Source: CAVVSD01 sp963757125 (GTDB taxonomy: Bacteria; Actinomycetota; Thermoleophilia; Solirubrobacterales; Solirubrobacteraceae). From it: DNA of 64,000 nt. The notes below the pieces were generated by a model. It was not told the origin of the DNA. It saw only the letters and a list, made by a program, of their open reading frames with translations, and did not search any database. The position numbers and the translations under genes were made by a program. Below are positions 33,539 through 41,906 of the stretch, one piece after another (the first letter of the stretch is position 1; every line of letters starts with the position of its first letter). The DNA is taken from the NCBI GenBank assembly GCA_963757125.1, contig CAVWQP010000004.1:62001-126000 (forward strand), given 5' to 3'.

Positions 33539-34662
33539 ACGCCGGCGCGGTCAGCCCCACCCCCCGCCTCTCCGCACTCGTCGGCGCGCTGCGGGCGCGC
33601 GACGTCCGGGCAGGCGTCGGCGAGCTGCTCGCGGCGCACCGCGCCGTCGCCGCGGTCGACGCGACCGACCGCGAGGACGTACGCCTCGCGCTGCGCGCCG
33701 TCTTCTGCTCGCGTCACGAGGACCTGGAGGCGTTCGACGAGGCGTTCGTCGAGGTGTTCGGGACGGGCGAGGTCCCCCGTCCGCCCAACCCGCTCGAGGA
33801 TCTCGGCGAGCTGGTGCGGGAGGCGCTGCCCAAGCACGCGCTGCCCTCCAACCGCCCGGGCGCGCAGTCCGACGAGGAGCCCGAGCCGGTTCCCGCCGCC
33901 TACAGCGACGTCGAGCTGCTGCGCCGCAAGGACTTCGCGGACATGACCGACGAGGAGCTCGCGGCGGCCAACCGGATCCTCGCGCGCCTCGCGCTGCGCG
34001 GCCCGACCCGCCGCTCGCGGCGGATGAAGGCCTCCCGCCGCCGCGCGCACCGCCCGGACCTGCGCCGGACGCTGCGGTCCTCGCTGCGCCACGGCGGGGA
34101 GCCGCTCGAGCGCCGCTGGCGCGGCCCGACGGTCAAGCAGCGCCCCGTGGTGCTCGTCCTCGACGTGTCGGGCTCGATGACGCCCTACGCGCGGGCGATG
34201 ATGCAGTACCTGCACGCGTCGGTCGCCGCGCGGCGGCGGGTCGAGGCGTTCGCGTTCGGCACGCGGCTCACGCGCATCACCCGCGAGCTCGCCGGCCGCG
34301 ACCACGACGAGGCGCTGCGCCGCGCGACGGCCGCGGTCGTCGACTTCTCCGGCGGCACGCGCATCGGCGACGCCATCGGCGAGCTCAACCGCACCCACGG
34401 TCGCCGGCTGGGGCGTGGCGCGGTCGTGATCATCCTGTCCGACGGCTGGGACCGCGGGGACCCGGAGCTGCTGGCCGCGGAGATGGAGCGCCTGCGCCGC
34501 AGCGCCTTCCGCGTCGTCTGGCTCAACCCGCTCGCCGCGCACCCCGAGTACGCACCGCTCACGCGCGGGATGCAGGCCGCGCTGCCGTACACCGACCACC
34601 TGCTGGCCGGCAACTCCATCGCGTCGCTCGAGGACCTCGCGACGATCCTGGAGGACATCTGA
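33535..34662 (+). CDS. VWA-domain protein (CoxE-like)
   Basis: A 375-residue protein with a GTG start overlapping the ATPase stop by four bases. The C-terminal half is a von Willebrand A domain with the metal-ion-dependent adhesion motif DVSGSMT near residue 210, followed by the Thr and Asp positions in FSGGTRIGDAIGEL and ILSDGWDRGD. The N-terminal part is helical and charged. The domain order and pairing with a MoxR ATPase match CoxE, a maturation factor for the molybdenum subunit. Confidence 0.92.
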   Translation: MNAGAVSPTPRLSALVGALRARDVRAGVGELLAAHRAVAAVDATDREDVRLALRAVFCSRHEDLEAFDEAFVEVFGTGEVPRPPNPLEDLGELVREALPKHALPSNRPGAQSDEEPEPVPAAYSDVELLRRKDFADMTDEELAAANRILARLALRGPTRRSRRMKASRRRAHRPDLRRTLRSSLRHGGEPLERRWRGPTVKQRPVVLVLDVSGSMTPYARAMMQYLHASVAARRRVEAFAFGTRLTRITRELAGRDHDEALRRATAAVVDFSGGTRIGDAIGELNRTHGRRLGRGAVVIILSDGWDRGDPELLAAEMERLRRSAFRVVWLNPLAAHPEYAPLTRGMQAALPYTDHLLAGNSIASLEDLATILEDI

Positions 34663-35216
34663 TGATCGCGGGCCTCGTGCTCGCCGCCGGCGCCGGCCGT
34701 CGCTTCGGCGAGGAGCCGAAGCAGCTCGCCGAGCTGGACGGGCGGCCGCTGCTGCAGCACGCCGTCGACGCGGCCGTGGCCGCCGACGCGCTGGAGCGCG
34801 TGGTCGTGGTGCTCGGCGCCCGAGCTCGGCAGATCAGGGACGCGGTCGACTTCGGGCGCGCGGAGCCGGTCGTGTGCGAGGACTGGGACGACGGGCAGGC
34901 GGCCTCGCTGCGCTGCGGACTGCGCGCGCTGCCCGAGGCGGAGCGCGTCGTCGTGACGCTCGGCGACCAGCCCTGGGTCGGTACCGAGGCCATCATGCGA
35001 CTCGCCCGCGAGCCCGCCGGCACGCGGGCCGCGTACGATGGCGTGCCGGGTCACCCGGTCGTGCTCGGCGGCGAGCTCGCCGCCGCCGCACTGGACCTCG
35101 AGGGCGACGAGGGTGCGCGCGGTCTTCTGCGCGACGCCCGGACCGTGGAGTGCGGAGACGTCGCGGACAGCCGCGACGTGGACACAGTCGGAGATCTGAA
35201 GGAGATGCCCACGTGA
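34662..35216 (+). CDS. MocA/MobA-like molybdenum cofactor nucleotidyltransferase
   Basis: A 184-residue NTP transferase beginning LVLAAGAGRRFGEEPKQLAE, the nucleotide-binding signature, with the metal-binding VTLGDQPWV near residue 94 and a GVPGHPVVLGGE block near 128. This pattern fits MocA, which adds CMP to molybdopterin to make the cytosine dinucleotide form used by this enzyme family. A dedicated MocA inside the operon strengthens the assignment of the large subunit. It takes the place where coxF stands in known CO-oxidiser clusters. ATG overlaps the previous stop by one base. Confidence 0.9.
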   Translation: MIAGLVLAAGAGRRFGEEPKQLAELDGRPLLQHAVDAAVAADALERVVVVLGARARQIRDAVDFGRAEPVVCEDWDDGQAASLRCGLRALPEAERVVVTLGDQPWVGTEAIMRLAREPAGTRAAYDGVPGHPVVLGGELAAAALDLEGDEGARGLLRDARTVECGDVADSRDVDTVGDLKEMPT

Positions 35217-35857
35217 AGCTCGAGCAGACGTTCGAGGTGGATGCGCCGCTTGAGCGCGTCTGGGAAGCGCTCATCCACGTCGACCAGGTCGCCCCCTGCC
35301 TGCCGGGCGCCACGATCACGGAGGCGAGCGAGGACGGGACCTACGAGGGCACGTTCTCGGCCAAGGTCGGGCCCGCCTCGGTGTCGTTCAAGGGCACGCT
35401 GAAGATGGATGAGGTCGACGAGGCCACCCACACCGCCAGGATGCTGGCCAACGGCTCCAACCGCCGCGGCCAGGGCGGCGCGAAGGCCACGATCATCTCG
35501 AAGGTCAGCGAGGGCGACGGCGGCAAGACCAAGGTCGACATCGACACCGACTACTCCATCACCGGGCCGCTCGCGCGGCTCGGGCGCGGCGGCATGATCG
35601 AGGACGTCGGCAACCGGCTGCTGCGCGAGTTCGCCGGCTGCCTGGAGCAGCGTCTGGGGCACCAGGAGGCCGTCGAGGCGGCCGCGCAGGCCCCTGCGGC
35701 AGCTGCGGCGCCGGACGGCGCTCCGGCCGGGTCGACCCCGCCGCCCACGACGCAGGCGGCGCCCCCGCCGCCTCCGCCCCAGGCGAAGCCGATCGGCGGG
35801 TTCTCGCTGTTCCTCGGGGTGCTGCGGGACCGGCTGAAGCGCCTGTTCAACCGGTGA
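35213..35857 (+). CDS. CoxG-like SRPBCC membrane-anchoring protein
   Basis: A 214-residue protein with a GTG start overlapping the previous stop. Residues 1-145 are the CO dehydrogenase subunit G (SRPBCC) domain: FEVDAPLERVWEALIHVDQV, CLPGATITEASEDG, and a long C-terminal helix DVGNRLLREFAGCLEQRL. Then comes an Ala/Pro-rich linker (150-190) with a run of six prolines and a short amphipathic end, FSLFLGVLRDRLKRLF, suited to membrane attachment. CoxG is reported to recruit the enzyme to the membrane. The 3' end overlaps the convergent PilB-like gene by 11 bases. Confidence 0.9.
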   Translation: MKLEQTFEVDAPLERVWEALIHVDQVAPCLPGATITEASEDGTYEGTFSAKVGPASVSFKGTLKMDEVDEATHTARMLANGSNRRGQGGAKATIISKVSEGDGGKTKVDIDTDYSITGPLARLGRGGMIEDVGNRLLREFAGCLEQRLGHQEAVEAAAQAPAAAAAPDGAPAGSTPPPTTQAAPPPPPPQAKPIGGFSLFLGVLRDRLKRLFNR

Positions 35858-37574
35858 CGCGGGCGATCTCGGCGAGCGAGGTCAGGCCCTGACGGGCCTT
35901 GAGGAGACCGTCCTCGCGCAGGGTGCGCATGCCCTGCGCGACGGCGACCTTGGTCACGTCGGCCGATGACGCCTGACGGACGATGAGCGAGCGGATCTCC
36001 TCGGTCACCATCATGACCTCGTAGAGGCCGATCCGGCCGCGGTAGCCGCTGCCGCGGCACCGCGAGCACCCGACGGGCTCGTAGACGTCGATCATCGCGT
36101 CGCCCTCGAGCCCGAACGCACTCGCCGGGGCCTGGCCCGGGCGGCGGCAGGACTCGCAGAGCTTGCGGGCCAGGCGCTGGGCGACGACGCACTCCAGCGC
36201 GGAGGCGACGAGGTAGGGCTCGATGCCCATGTCGACGAGGCGCGGGCCGGCCGTCGGGGCGTCGTTCGTGTGCAGCGTGGAGAGCACCATGTGCCCGGTG
36301 AGCGCGGCCTCGATGGCGATGTGCGCGCTCTCGCGGTCGCGCATCTCGCCGACCATCACGACGTCGGGATCGGCGCGCATCATGGAGCGCAGCCCGCGGG
36401 CGAACGTGAGCCCGGTGCGCTCGGACACCTGGACCTGCTTGACGCCGGTCATGCGCTGCTCGACCGGATCCTCGATCGTCATGACCGTCTTCTCGGGCGA
36501 GCGCACGATGCGCAGCGCCGCGTACAGCGAGGTCGACTTGCCCGAGCCGGTGGGCCCGGTGGTGAGGACGGCGCCGTGGGCGCGCGAGAGGGCCTTCGTG
36601 ACCTTGGCGCGATCGTCGTCGGCCATGCCGAGGTCCTCGAGGCTCAGCGGCGCGTTGCCGGAGTCCAGGATGCGGAGCACCGCCGACTCGCCGCCGACGA
36701 GCGGGACGATGGCGACGCGGAGGTCGATGCGGCGGCCGTCGACGGTGAGGCCGACGCGGCCGTCCTGCGGCAGCCGGCGCTCGGCGATGTCGAGGTCGGC
36801 GAGGATCTTGACGCGGGCGACGACCTTCTGGGCCAGCTTGCGCGGGACGCGGGCGGCGTCGGACATGACGCCGTCGATGCGGTAGCGGACCTGCAGCTCG
36901 CCCTCGTCGGGATCGAAGTGGATGTCGGAGGCGCCCTGGTCGATGGCCTGGGCGATCACGGAGTGCACGAGCTTGACGGCCGGGACCTCGTCCTCGGCGG
37001 AGGAGTCGCGGAAGTCGACCTGCTCGGGCGCGTGGTCGTCGAGCTCGGGCTCGGACTCGACGAGACCCTCGTCGAGCCGGTTCAGGCGGGTGAGGAGAGC
37101 CTGGAGGTCCTCGTTGGAGACGACCGCGGGGTGCACGCGGCGGTCGGTGATCATCGCGATGTCGTCGATCGCGAGGACGTTCGACGGGTTGACCATCGCC
37201 ACGAGCAGGCTGCCGTCGGGGCGCCAGCCGATGGGCACCGCCTCGAGGCGGCGGGCGACGGAGGCGTCGATGAGGTTGGTGGCGCCCATGTCGACCTGGA
37301 AGGAGTCCAGGCGGACGTGGTCGAGCGAGAAGCGGTCGGCGACGGCGCGGGCGAGCTGATCGCTCGTGACGACGTTGGAGTCCAGGAGCACCTGGCCCAT
37401 CGGGCGGCCGAGCTCGCGGCCCCGGGTCACGGCGCTCTCGACGACCTCGCGCGGCGCGAATCCGAGCTCGACGATGACGTCGCCCAGCAGCCTGCCCGGG
37501 CGGGGGCGCCAGGCGGGCTCGGCCGCGGAGGACGCGGCTGCTGCTGCGACGGAGGACTCGGAGAACGCGCTCAT
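35847..37574 (-). CDS. GspE/PilB-type secretion or type IV pilus ATPase
   Basis: A 575-residue hexameric traffic ATPase. N-terminal MshE-like domain (LLGDVIVELGFAPREVVESA, then DQLARAVADRF and a second module near 130), then the motor with DIHFDPDEGELQVRYRIDGV, Walker A GPTGSGKSTS, the Asp box EDPVEQRMTGVKQVQV, Walker B VVMVGEMRDRESAHIAIEAA, and a tetra-cysteine zinc site (CESCRR and CSRCRGSGYRGR). I start it at ATG 37574 (MSAFSESS); the frame extends 17 codons further. No other pilus or secretion gene is near, so its machine is encoded elsewhere or the gene is orphan. Confidence 0.93.
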   Translation of the reverse strand: MSAFSESSVAAAAASSAAEPAWRPRPGRLLGDVIVELGFAPREVVESAVTRGRELGRPMGQVLLDSNVVTSDQLARAVADRFSLDHVRLDSFQVDMGATNLIDASVARRLEAVPIGWRPDGSLLVAMVNPSNVLAIDDIAMITDRRVHPAVVSNEDLQALLTRLNRLDEGLVESEPELDDHAPEQVDFRDSSAEDEVPAVKLVHSVIAQAIDQGASDIHFDPDEGELQVRYRIDGVMSDAARVPRKLAQKVVARVKILADLDIAERRLPQDGRVGLTVDGRRIDLRVAIVPLVGGESAVLRILDSGNAPLSLEDLGMADDDRAKVTKALSRAHGAVLTTGPTGSGKSTSLYAALRIVRSPEKTVMTIEDPVEQRMTGVKQVQVSERTGLTFARGLRSMMRADPDVVMVGEMRDRESAHIAIEAALTGHMVLSTLHTNDAPTAGPRLVDMGIEPYLVASALECVVAQRLARKLCESCRRPGQAPASAFGLEGDAMIDVYEPVGCSRCRGSGYRGRIGLYEVMMVTEEIRSLIVRQASSADVTKVAVAQGMRTLREDGLLKARQGLTSLAEIARVTG

Positions 37575-37635
37575 CCCTCTCTCGTATCGGCATGTCGCGG
37601 CGAAACTTTCGCCGCGATGCTCCACACTGGTGGAC

Positions 37636-37959
37636 GTGGAGGGGATCCGACGTGCCGACTACGACGAGGACGCCGTGACCCTGGAGGTCGACGGCGAGCT
37701 CGACATGGTGTCGGGCGAGTCGCTCAAGCATGCCGTCCACGGCGTGCTCGAGCAGGGCGCGATGAAGGTGCGCATCGACCTCACGCCGACCACGTTCGTC
37801 GACTCCGCGGGGCTCGCCGCGCTGGTCGGCGCGGCCAACGAGGTGCGCGAGCGCCGCGGGCAGGTCGAGGTGCACAGCCCCAAGGGCAGCGAGGCGCGCG
37901 TCTTCATCGAGCTGTCCGGCACGCAGAGCGTCCTCGGCCTCGCCGACGACCCCTCCTAG
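37636..37959 (+). CDS. STAS-domain protein, anti-sigma factor antagonist-like
   Basis: About 107 residues of a single STAS domain: VTLEVDGELDMVSGESLKHA, then IDLTPTTFVDSAGLAALVGA with the phosphorylatable Ser in DSAG. It should bind an anti-sigma kinase in a partner-switch system. No kinase or sigma gene lies nearby. Start is uncertain between GTG 37630 and 37636; CACACT (37624-37629) six bases before GTG 37636 resembles a weak leaderless promoter. The TAG stop shares a CTAG with the convergent PhoD gene. Confidence 0.88.
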   Translation: MEGIRRADYDEDAVTLEVDGELDMVSGESLKHAVHGVLEQGAMKVRIDLTPTTFVDSAGLAALVGAANEVRERRGQVEVHSPKGSEARVFIELSGTQSVLGLADDPS

Positions 37960-39608
37960 CGCGCGAGCGTCCGCTCCAGCTGCGGCTCCAGCCGCGGCTC
38001 GGCGGGATCGCCGGGCGGCGACTTCGCCAGCGTGACGTCGAGTCGGCGCCCCGTGATCGCGAGCTCGCCGATCTGGTTGTCGAACCACGGCCCGTCGCTC
38101 ATCTCCCAGGCGATGCGCGGGGGCTTCACGCCCGCGCGCCGGGCGAGCCGGCGCGTGATCGCCCTGACCGGCTCGGACTGCGCGATCCGCATCGCCCGTT
38201 GCTCCTTGCCCGACAACGGGTTGCGGAACGGCGAGCAGGTCAGCTGGGCGACGACGCTCTGCACGTCCGGGTCGGGGAGCGTCGCCTCGGCGACGTACGC
38301 GTGGTGCACGTCGCCGGAGAGCAGCACGATCGAGGACGGCGCGCGCCCCCGCCGGCCGCAGGCCACCTCGGTGATGAGGCCGGTGAGGCGCCGGAACGAC
38401 CGCTCGAACGCCGCCCAGTGCTCGAGGTCGAGGCCCTGGCGCAGGGACTCGGCGACCCGCGCCGCCAGCCCTCCCCAGACCCCGCCGGCGACCGCCTCGT
38501 CCCACGCCTCGAGATGGTGCATGCCGGGCGCGAGCAGGAACGGCAGCGACGTCCCGATGAGCAGGTGGTCGACGTCGCCGGTGAGCTGCGCGTCCAGCCA
38601 CTGCCACTCCGCCTCGTCGAGCATGTCGCGCTGCCCCGGCTCCAGGACCCGACCGGCGCGCGAGTCCACCACGACGAGCCGCGTCGCGCCCAGGTCGCGC
38701 CGGAAGCTCCAGCGGCTCGCGCTCGCCTCGCGCTCGGCGCGCATGGCGAACTCGCGCAGGATCTCGGTCGCGTCCCCCGCCGCGGCGACCTGCGGGTAGA
38801 TCTCGTCGTCGCGGAGGTCGGCGGGCGAGAGGTTCCCGATGTGCTGGTAGATCCAGTAGGAGGAGTAGGCGCCGATGATCCGCTCGCGCCACCAGGGCTG
38901 CTTGCGGATCTGGCGGACCCAGACGTCCGAGGTGTTCCAGTCGTCGTGGACGTCGTGGTCGTCGAAGATCATCGTCGTCGGGACCGTCGACAGCAGCCAG
39001 CGCATCAGCGGCGTGCGCCAGGCCTCCCAGTACAGGTGGCAGTACTCCTCGAAGTCCGCGACGTCGGAGAGCGGCGCGCCGTTGCGATCGGCCGTGCGCG
39101 ACTCGATGTAGCGCTTCGTCGCCGGCGACACCTGGTCGGCGTAGACCTGATCGCCGAGCAGCACGAGCAGGTCCGGCCAGTCGGACGGGTCGGACGCGCG
39201 CATGCGGACCCCGAGCGCGAGGAGCGCATCGATCTCGCGGCCCTCCTCGTGCTCGTCCTTCGTGAGCGACCAGGGCGCCGCGTGCGGCGCGGCCACGCGA
39301 CACGAGCCGAAGGAGATCCGCAGCGGATCGTCGCCGCCCTGCGTGCGGATGGTGCTCTCGGTCGCGGCGTTGCCCGCCTCGGGCCACGCGACGTGGCCGT
39401 CGAGCGTGACCGAGTACGGGTTGGTGGTCCCCGGCTCGAGACCGTCGACGATGACGAGCGCGAAGTGGTGGCCGCTGGCCGTGAAGGTCCGGGCGCTGCA
39501 GCCGAGGACCTCGACGTCGCACGGGCGGTCGGTCTCCACCCAGACGGTCGCGTCGTGCTCGCCGACGTGGCGCAGGAGAGGACCGAGGAGCAGTTGGGGC
39601 GGTGTCAC
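37956..39608 (-). CDS. PhoD-like alkaline phosphatase/phosphodiesterase family protein
   Basis: A 550-residue metallophosphoesterase of the PhoD group: an N-terminal fibronectin-like strand region (1-90), SFGSCRV, LVLLGDQVYADQVSP near 150, TTMIFDDHDVHDDW near 210, and VLLSGDVHHAYVAEA near 410, which supply the metal ligands. There is no signal or Tat peptide, unlike secreted PhoD; with a cytoplasmic location it may act on phosphodiesters or nucleotides inside the cell. Members of this signal-less subgroup are poorly characterised. Confidence 0.88.
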   Translation of the reverse strand: MTPPQLLLGPLLRHVGEHDATVWVETDRPCDVEVLGCSARTFTASGHHFALVIVDGLEPGTTNPYSVTLDGHVAWPEAGNAATESTIRTQGGDDPLRISFGSCRVAAPHAAPWSLTKDEHEEGREIDALLALGVRMRASDPSDWPDLLVLLGDQVYADQVSPATKRYIESRTADRNGAPLSDVADFEEYCHLYWEAWRTPLMRWLLSTVPTTMIFDDHDVHDDWNTSDVWVRQIRKQPWWRERIIGAYSSYWIYQHIGNLSPADLRDDEIYPQVAAAGDATEILREFAMRAEREASASRWSFRRDLGATRLVVVDSRAGRVLEPGQRDMLDEAEWQWLDAQLTGDVDHLLIGTSLPFLLAPGMHHLEAWDEAVAGGVWGGLAARVAESLRQGLDLEHWAAFERSFRRLTGLITEVACGRRGRAPSSIVLLSGDVHHAYVAEATLPDPDVQSVVAQLTCSPFRNPLSGKEQRAMRIAQSEPVRAITRRLARRAGVKPPRIAWEMSDGPWFDNQIGELAITGRRLDVTLAKSPPGDPAEPRLEPQLERTLAR

Positions 39609-39630
39609 GAGATGGAGCTTCCCTGAAACG

Positions 39631-39663
39631 GGAGAAGCCGCGGCCGGTGGCCGCGGCTTCTCC
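39631..39663 (-). terminator. Strong terminator-like hairpin after the cold shock gene
   Basis: GGAGAAGCCGCGGCC and GGCCGCGGCTTCTCC form a perfect 15-base stem with a 3-base loop, 27 bases beyond the cold shock gene stop. On the minus strand it is followed by CGTTTCAGG, so only a short T run. It also ends 22 bases upstream of the PhoD start. Confidence 0.8.
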
Positions 39664-39670
39664 GCGAAGA

Positions 39671-39685
39671 CTCGGCTGTGCCGAG
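39671..39685 (-). terminator. Small hairpin after the cold shock gene
   Basis: CTCGGC-TGT-GCCGAG, a 6-base stem with a 3-base loop, lies five bases beyond the cold shock gene stop and just before the larger hairpin. It may help termination or protect the mRNA 3' end. Confidence 0.5.
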
Positions 39686-39689
39686 CCGC

Positions 39690-39893
39690 TTACAGCTGGG
39701 TGACGTCGACGGCCTTGGGGCCCTTGTCGCCCTGCTCAGCCGTGTACGTGACCTTCGAGCCCTCGGCGAGCGACTTGAAGCCGCTGCCGTTGATGCCCGT
39801 GTGGTGGACGAAGAGGTCCTTGCCGGGCTCGTCCGGCGTGATGAAGCCGAACCCCTTGTCGTCGTTGAACCACTTCACGGTGCCTGTAGCCAT
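39690..39893 (-). CDS. Cold shock protein, CspA family
   Basis: A 67-residue single cold shock domain. RNP1 is KGFGFITP and RNP2 is LFVHHTGI; the start KWFNDDKGFG and the end VTYTAEQGDKGPKAVDV match actinobacterial CspA proteins. It binds single-stranded RNA and DNA as an RNA chaperone. GGAGG lies nine bases from the ATG. A single-gene unit with its own terminator hairpins; the 150-base upstream region may include a long 5' leader. Confidence 0.97.
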   Translation of the reverse strand: MATGTVKWFNDDKGFGFITPDEPGKDLFVHHTGINGSGFKSLAEGSKVTYTAEQGDKGPKAVDVTQL

Positions 39894-39974
39894 GTTTTCC
39901 TCCACGGCGATTTTCCTTGTGACTGCGGACGCGGAGGTGCTGGTGAGGCAACGACTGCGGCGCGGCACATATGG

Positions 39975-39993
39975 CTGTCGAGCACGGCGCTCG
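39975..39993 (-). terminator. Hairpin between azlD and the cold shock gene
   Basis: GTCGAGC-ACGGC-GCTCGAC, a 7-base perfect stem with a 5-base loop, starts 50 bases beyond the azlD stop. No T run follows. It could end the azlCD transcript or form part of the cold shock gene leader. The rest of the 150-base gap shows nothing else I can name. Confidence 0.45.
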
Positions 39994-40043
39994 ACCTGAC
40001 AGGCGCGCAAAATAGCAACTGGGGCCGCGAAGGGAAACCCGGG

Positions 40044-40349
40044 CTACACCGCCCGCAACAGGGCGGTCACGACGGCGGCCGCGATGACGCACCCGACGAT
40101 CGAGCCGGTACGCCATGCGATGAGCGCCCCGGCCGCCACCCCGGCGGTCTCCGGCCCGATCGCGATGTGCTTGCCGTCGGCGAGCGCCTGGGTCACCACG
40201 AGGGCCGCGAACAGCGCGGGCGCGAGCACCATGACGACGCTGCGGAAGGCGATCGGCAGGTCGCGTCCGCCGAGGAAGACCGGGCCCGCCGCCTTGATGA
40301 GGAAGGTGATCACCGCGCACCCGGCGATGAGCACCACGGTGCCGTTCAC
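40044..40349 (-). CDS. azlD: AzlD-family membrane protein
   Basis: A 101-residue protein with four hydrophobic segments, including VLIAGCAVITFLIKAAGPVF, SVVMVLAPALFAALVV and a C-terminal GCVIAAAVVTALLRAV. This is the small partner of AzlC in branched-chain amino acid export. The GTG start overlaps the azlC stop by four bases, so the pair is coupled. Confidence 0.9.
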   Translation of the reverse strand: MNGTVVLIAGCAVITFLIKAAGPVFLGGRDLPIAFRSVVMVLAPALFAALVVTQALADGKHIAIGPETAGVAAGALIAWRTGSIVGCVIAAAVVTALLRAV

Positions 40350-41092
40350 GAGCTGTGCTCCGCCTGCAGCACGGCCGCGGTGTCCGCGCGTGCCTGCCGG
40401 GTCAGCCCGGCCAGCGCGGCGAGGCTCGCGGCGAGGATCGGGACGCCCGCCGGGGCGATCGGCACGAGCACGAGCGCGATGAGCCCGCCGGTGGCGGCGA
40501 CGATCCGCGAGCGCCGGTCGTGGAGCTCCTTGATGAGCAGTCCGGCGAAGAACGCGGGGTAGACGGCGTCGAGGCCGAAGCGGTCGGTGTCGCCCAGCGC
40601 CCCGCCGCCGAACGCCCCGATCACGGTCCCCCCGACCCAGGCCACGTACTGGATCGCGGTGGAGCCGAAGAGCAGCGCGCGGTCGAACGTGCCGTCGCCG
40701 CGGGAGGCGATCGCCCAGGACGCGTCCACCGTCGCCTGGCCCTGCAGCGCCCGCCACAGCGGCCCGCCGGGGAGCGATGGGGCCAGCGCGATGCTCATCG
40801 CGAGGAAGCGCGAGTTCATGAGCGCGGCGGCGACGATCGCGGCGCCGATGGCACCGCCACCGGCGACGATCGCGAGCGCGGCGAACTGCGCCGACCCGGC
40901 GAAGACGATCGTCGACATGATGATCGCCGCGGCCTTCGACATCCCGATGTCCTGGGCCACGACGCCGAACGAGATCGCCAGGATGCCGCCCGCGATCGCG
41001 AACGGGAACCCGGCGCGCACACCGGCGATGAGCCCGGCGCGCCCGACGCCGGCGCCCTCGGGCACCGGTGGTGGGAGCGCCTCCTGCAACAT
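40346..41092 (-). CDS. azlC: AzlC-family branched-chain amino acid exporter subunit
   Basis: A 248-residue membrane protein with the AzlC pattern: GVRAGFPFAIAGGILAISFG at residue 24, then FAGSAQFAALAIVAGGGAIG and LMNSRFLAMSIALAP near 90, both strongly conserved in the family. Together with AzlD it exports branched-chain amino acids or analogues such as 4-azaleucine. The regulator AzlB is not adjacent. An SDR gene lies 10 bases upstream on the same strand and may be cotranscribed. Confidence 0.93.
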   Translation of the reverse strand: MLQEALPPPVPEGAGVGRAGLIAGVRAGFPFAIAGGILAISFGVVAQDIGMSKAAAIIMSTIVFAGSAQFAALAIVAGGGAIGAAIVAAALMNSRFLAMSIALAPSLPGGPLWRALQGQATVDASWAIASRGDGTFDRALLFGSTAIQYVAWVGGTVIGAFGGGALGDTDRFGLDAVYPAFFAGLLIKELHDRRSRIVAATGGLIALVLVPIAPAGVPILAASLAALAGLTRQARADTAAVLQAEHSS

Positions 41093-41102
41093 CCGCCCGA
41101 GA

Positions 41103-41873
41103 CTAGGCGACCTGCTCCGTCGGTCTCACGAGCAGCTCGTTGATCGCCACGCGGCGGCGCCGGGTGACGACGTAGGCGATCGCGTCCGCGATGTCCTCGG
41201 ACTCGAGGCGCTCGACGCCCGCGAAGCGCTGCTGTGCGTGCTCGCGGACCTCCTCGCGGACGTGGCTCATGAGCTCGGTCGCGACGGCGCCCGGCTCGAC
41301 GAGGGACACGCGCACGTGGCGGCCGGTGACCTCCTGGCGCAGCGCCTCGCTGAACGCGCCGACCGCGTGCTTCGTCGCCTGGTAGACGCCGCCGCCGGCG
41401 GCCACCCGGCGCCCGGCGACGGACGAGACGTTCACGAGGTCGGCGACGTTGCGCGGGCCCTGCTCGGCCGCCTCGAGGAGGTGCGGGAGCGCCGCGTGCG
41501 CGACGCGCATGAGCGCCGTGACGTTGAGGTCGAACATCCGGTCCCACTCCTCGGCCGGCGCGTCGACGATCGGCCCCAGGAGCATGACCCCCGCGTTGTT
41601 GACCACGGTGTCGAGGCGCCCGAGGCGGTCGACGGCGTCCGCGACCACCGCGGCGGGCTGGGACGGATCGGTGACGTCCGCCTCGATCGTGTGCGCCGTC
41701 CCGCCCCCGCGCCCGATCTCGGCCGCGAGGCTGCGCAGGCGCTCACCGCGACGTGCGACGACCGCGACCGCCGCGCCCTCGGCGGCGAGGGCCAGCGCCG
41801 TCGCCTCCCCGATCCCGCTGCTCGCGCCCGTCACGAGCGCGGCCGTCCCGTCGAGCCTGCCTGGCATGCGCAT
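41103..41873 (-). CDS. Short-chain dehydrogenase/reductase
   Basis: A 256-residue classical SDR: NAD(P)-binding TGASSGIG at residues 15-22, NNAG near 91, the catalytic Ser in VNVSSVAG near 148 and Y-Q-A-T-K near 163. An Arg pair after the second strand (ARRGERLR) favours NADP. Substrate unknown; the C-terminus (RLESEDIADAIAYVVTRRRR and INELLVRPTEQ) is typical of the YdfG-like group that acts on 3-hydroxy acids. ATG at 41867 is an alternative start. Confidence 0.9.
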   Translation of the reverse strand: MRMPGRLDGTAALVTGASSGIGEATALALAAEGAAVAVVARRGERLRSLAAEIGRGGGTAHTIEADVTDPSQPAAVVADAVDRLGRLDTVVNNAGVMLLGPIVDAPAEEWDRMFDLNVTALMRVAHAALPHLLEAAEQGPRNVADLVNVSSVAGRRVAAGGGVYQATKHAVGAFSEALRQEVTGRHVRVSLVEPGAVATELMSHVREEVREHAQQRFAGVERLESEDIADAIAYVVTRRRRVAINELLVRPTEQVA

Positions 41874-41906
41874 TCCCCTGGTCGTGGAGGGGGCGAAGCT
41901 AGTGCA

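Noticed and set aside
35551..39522. A 1323-codon minus-strand frame across the CoxG, PilB and PhoD genes
   Set aside because: Same GC-bias effect. It runs in the wrong frame through three recognisable genes and has no family features.
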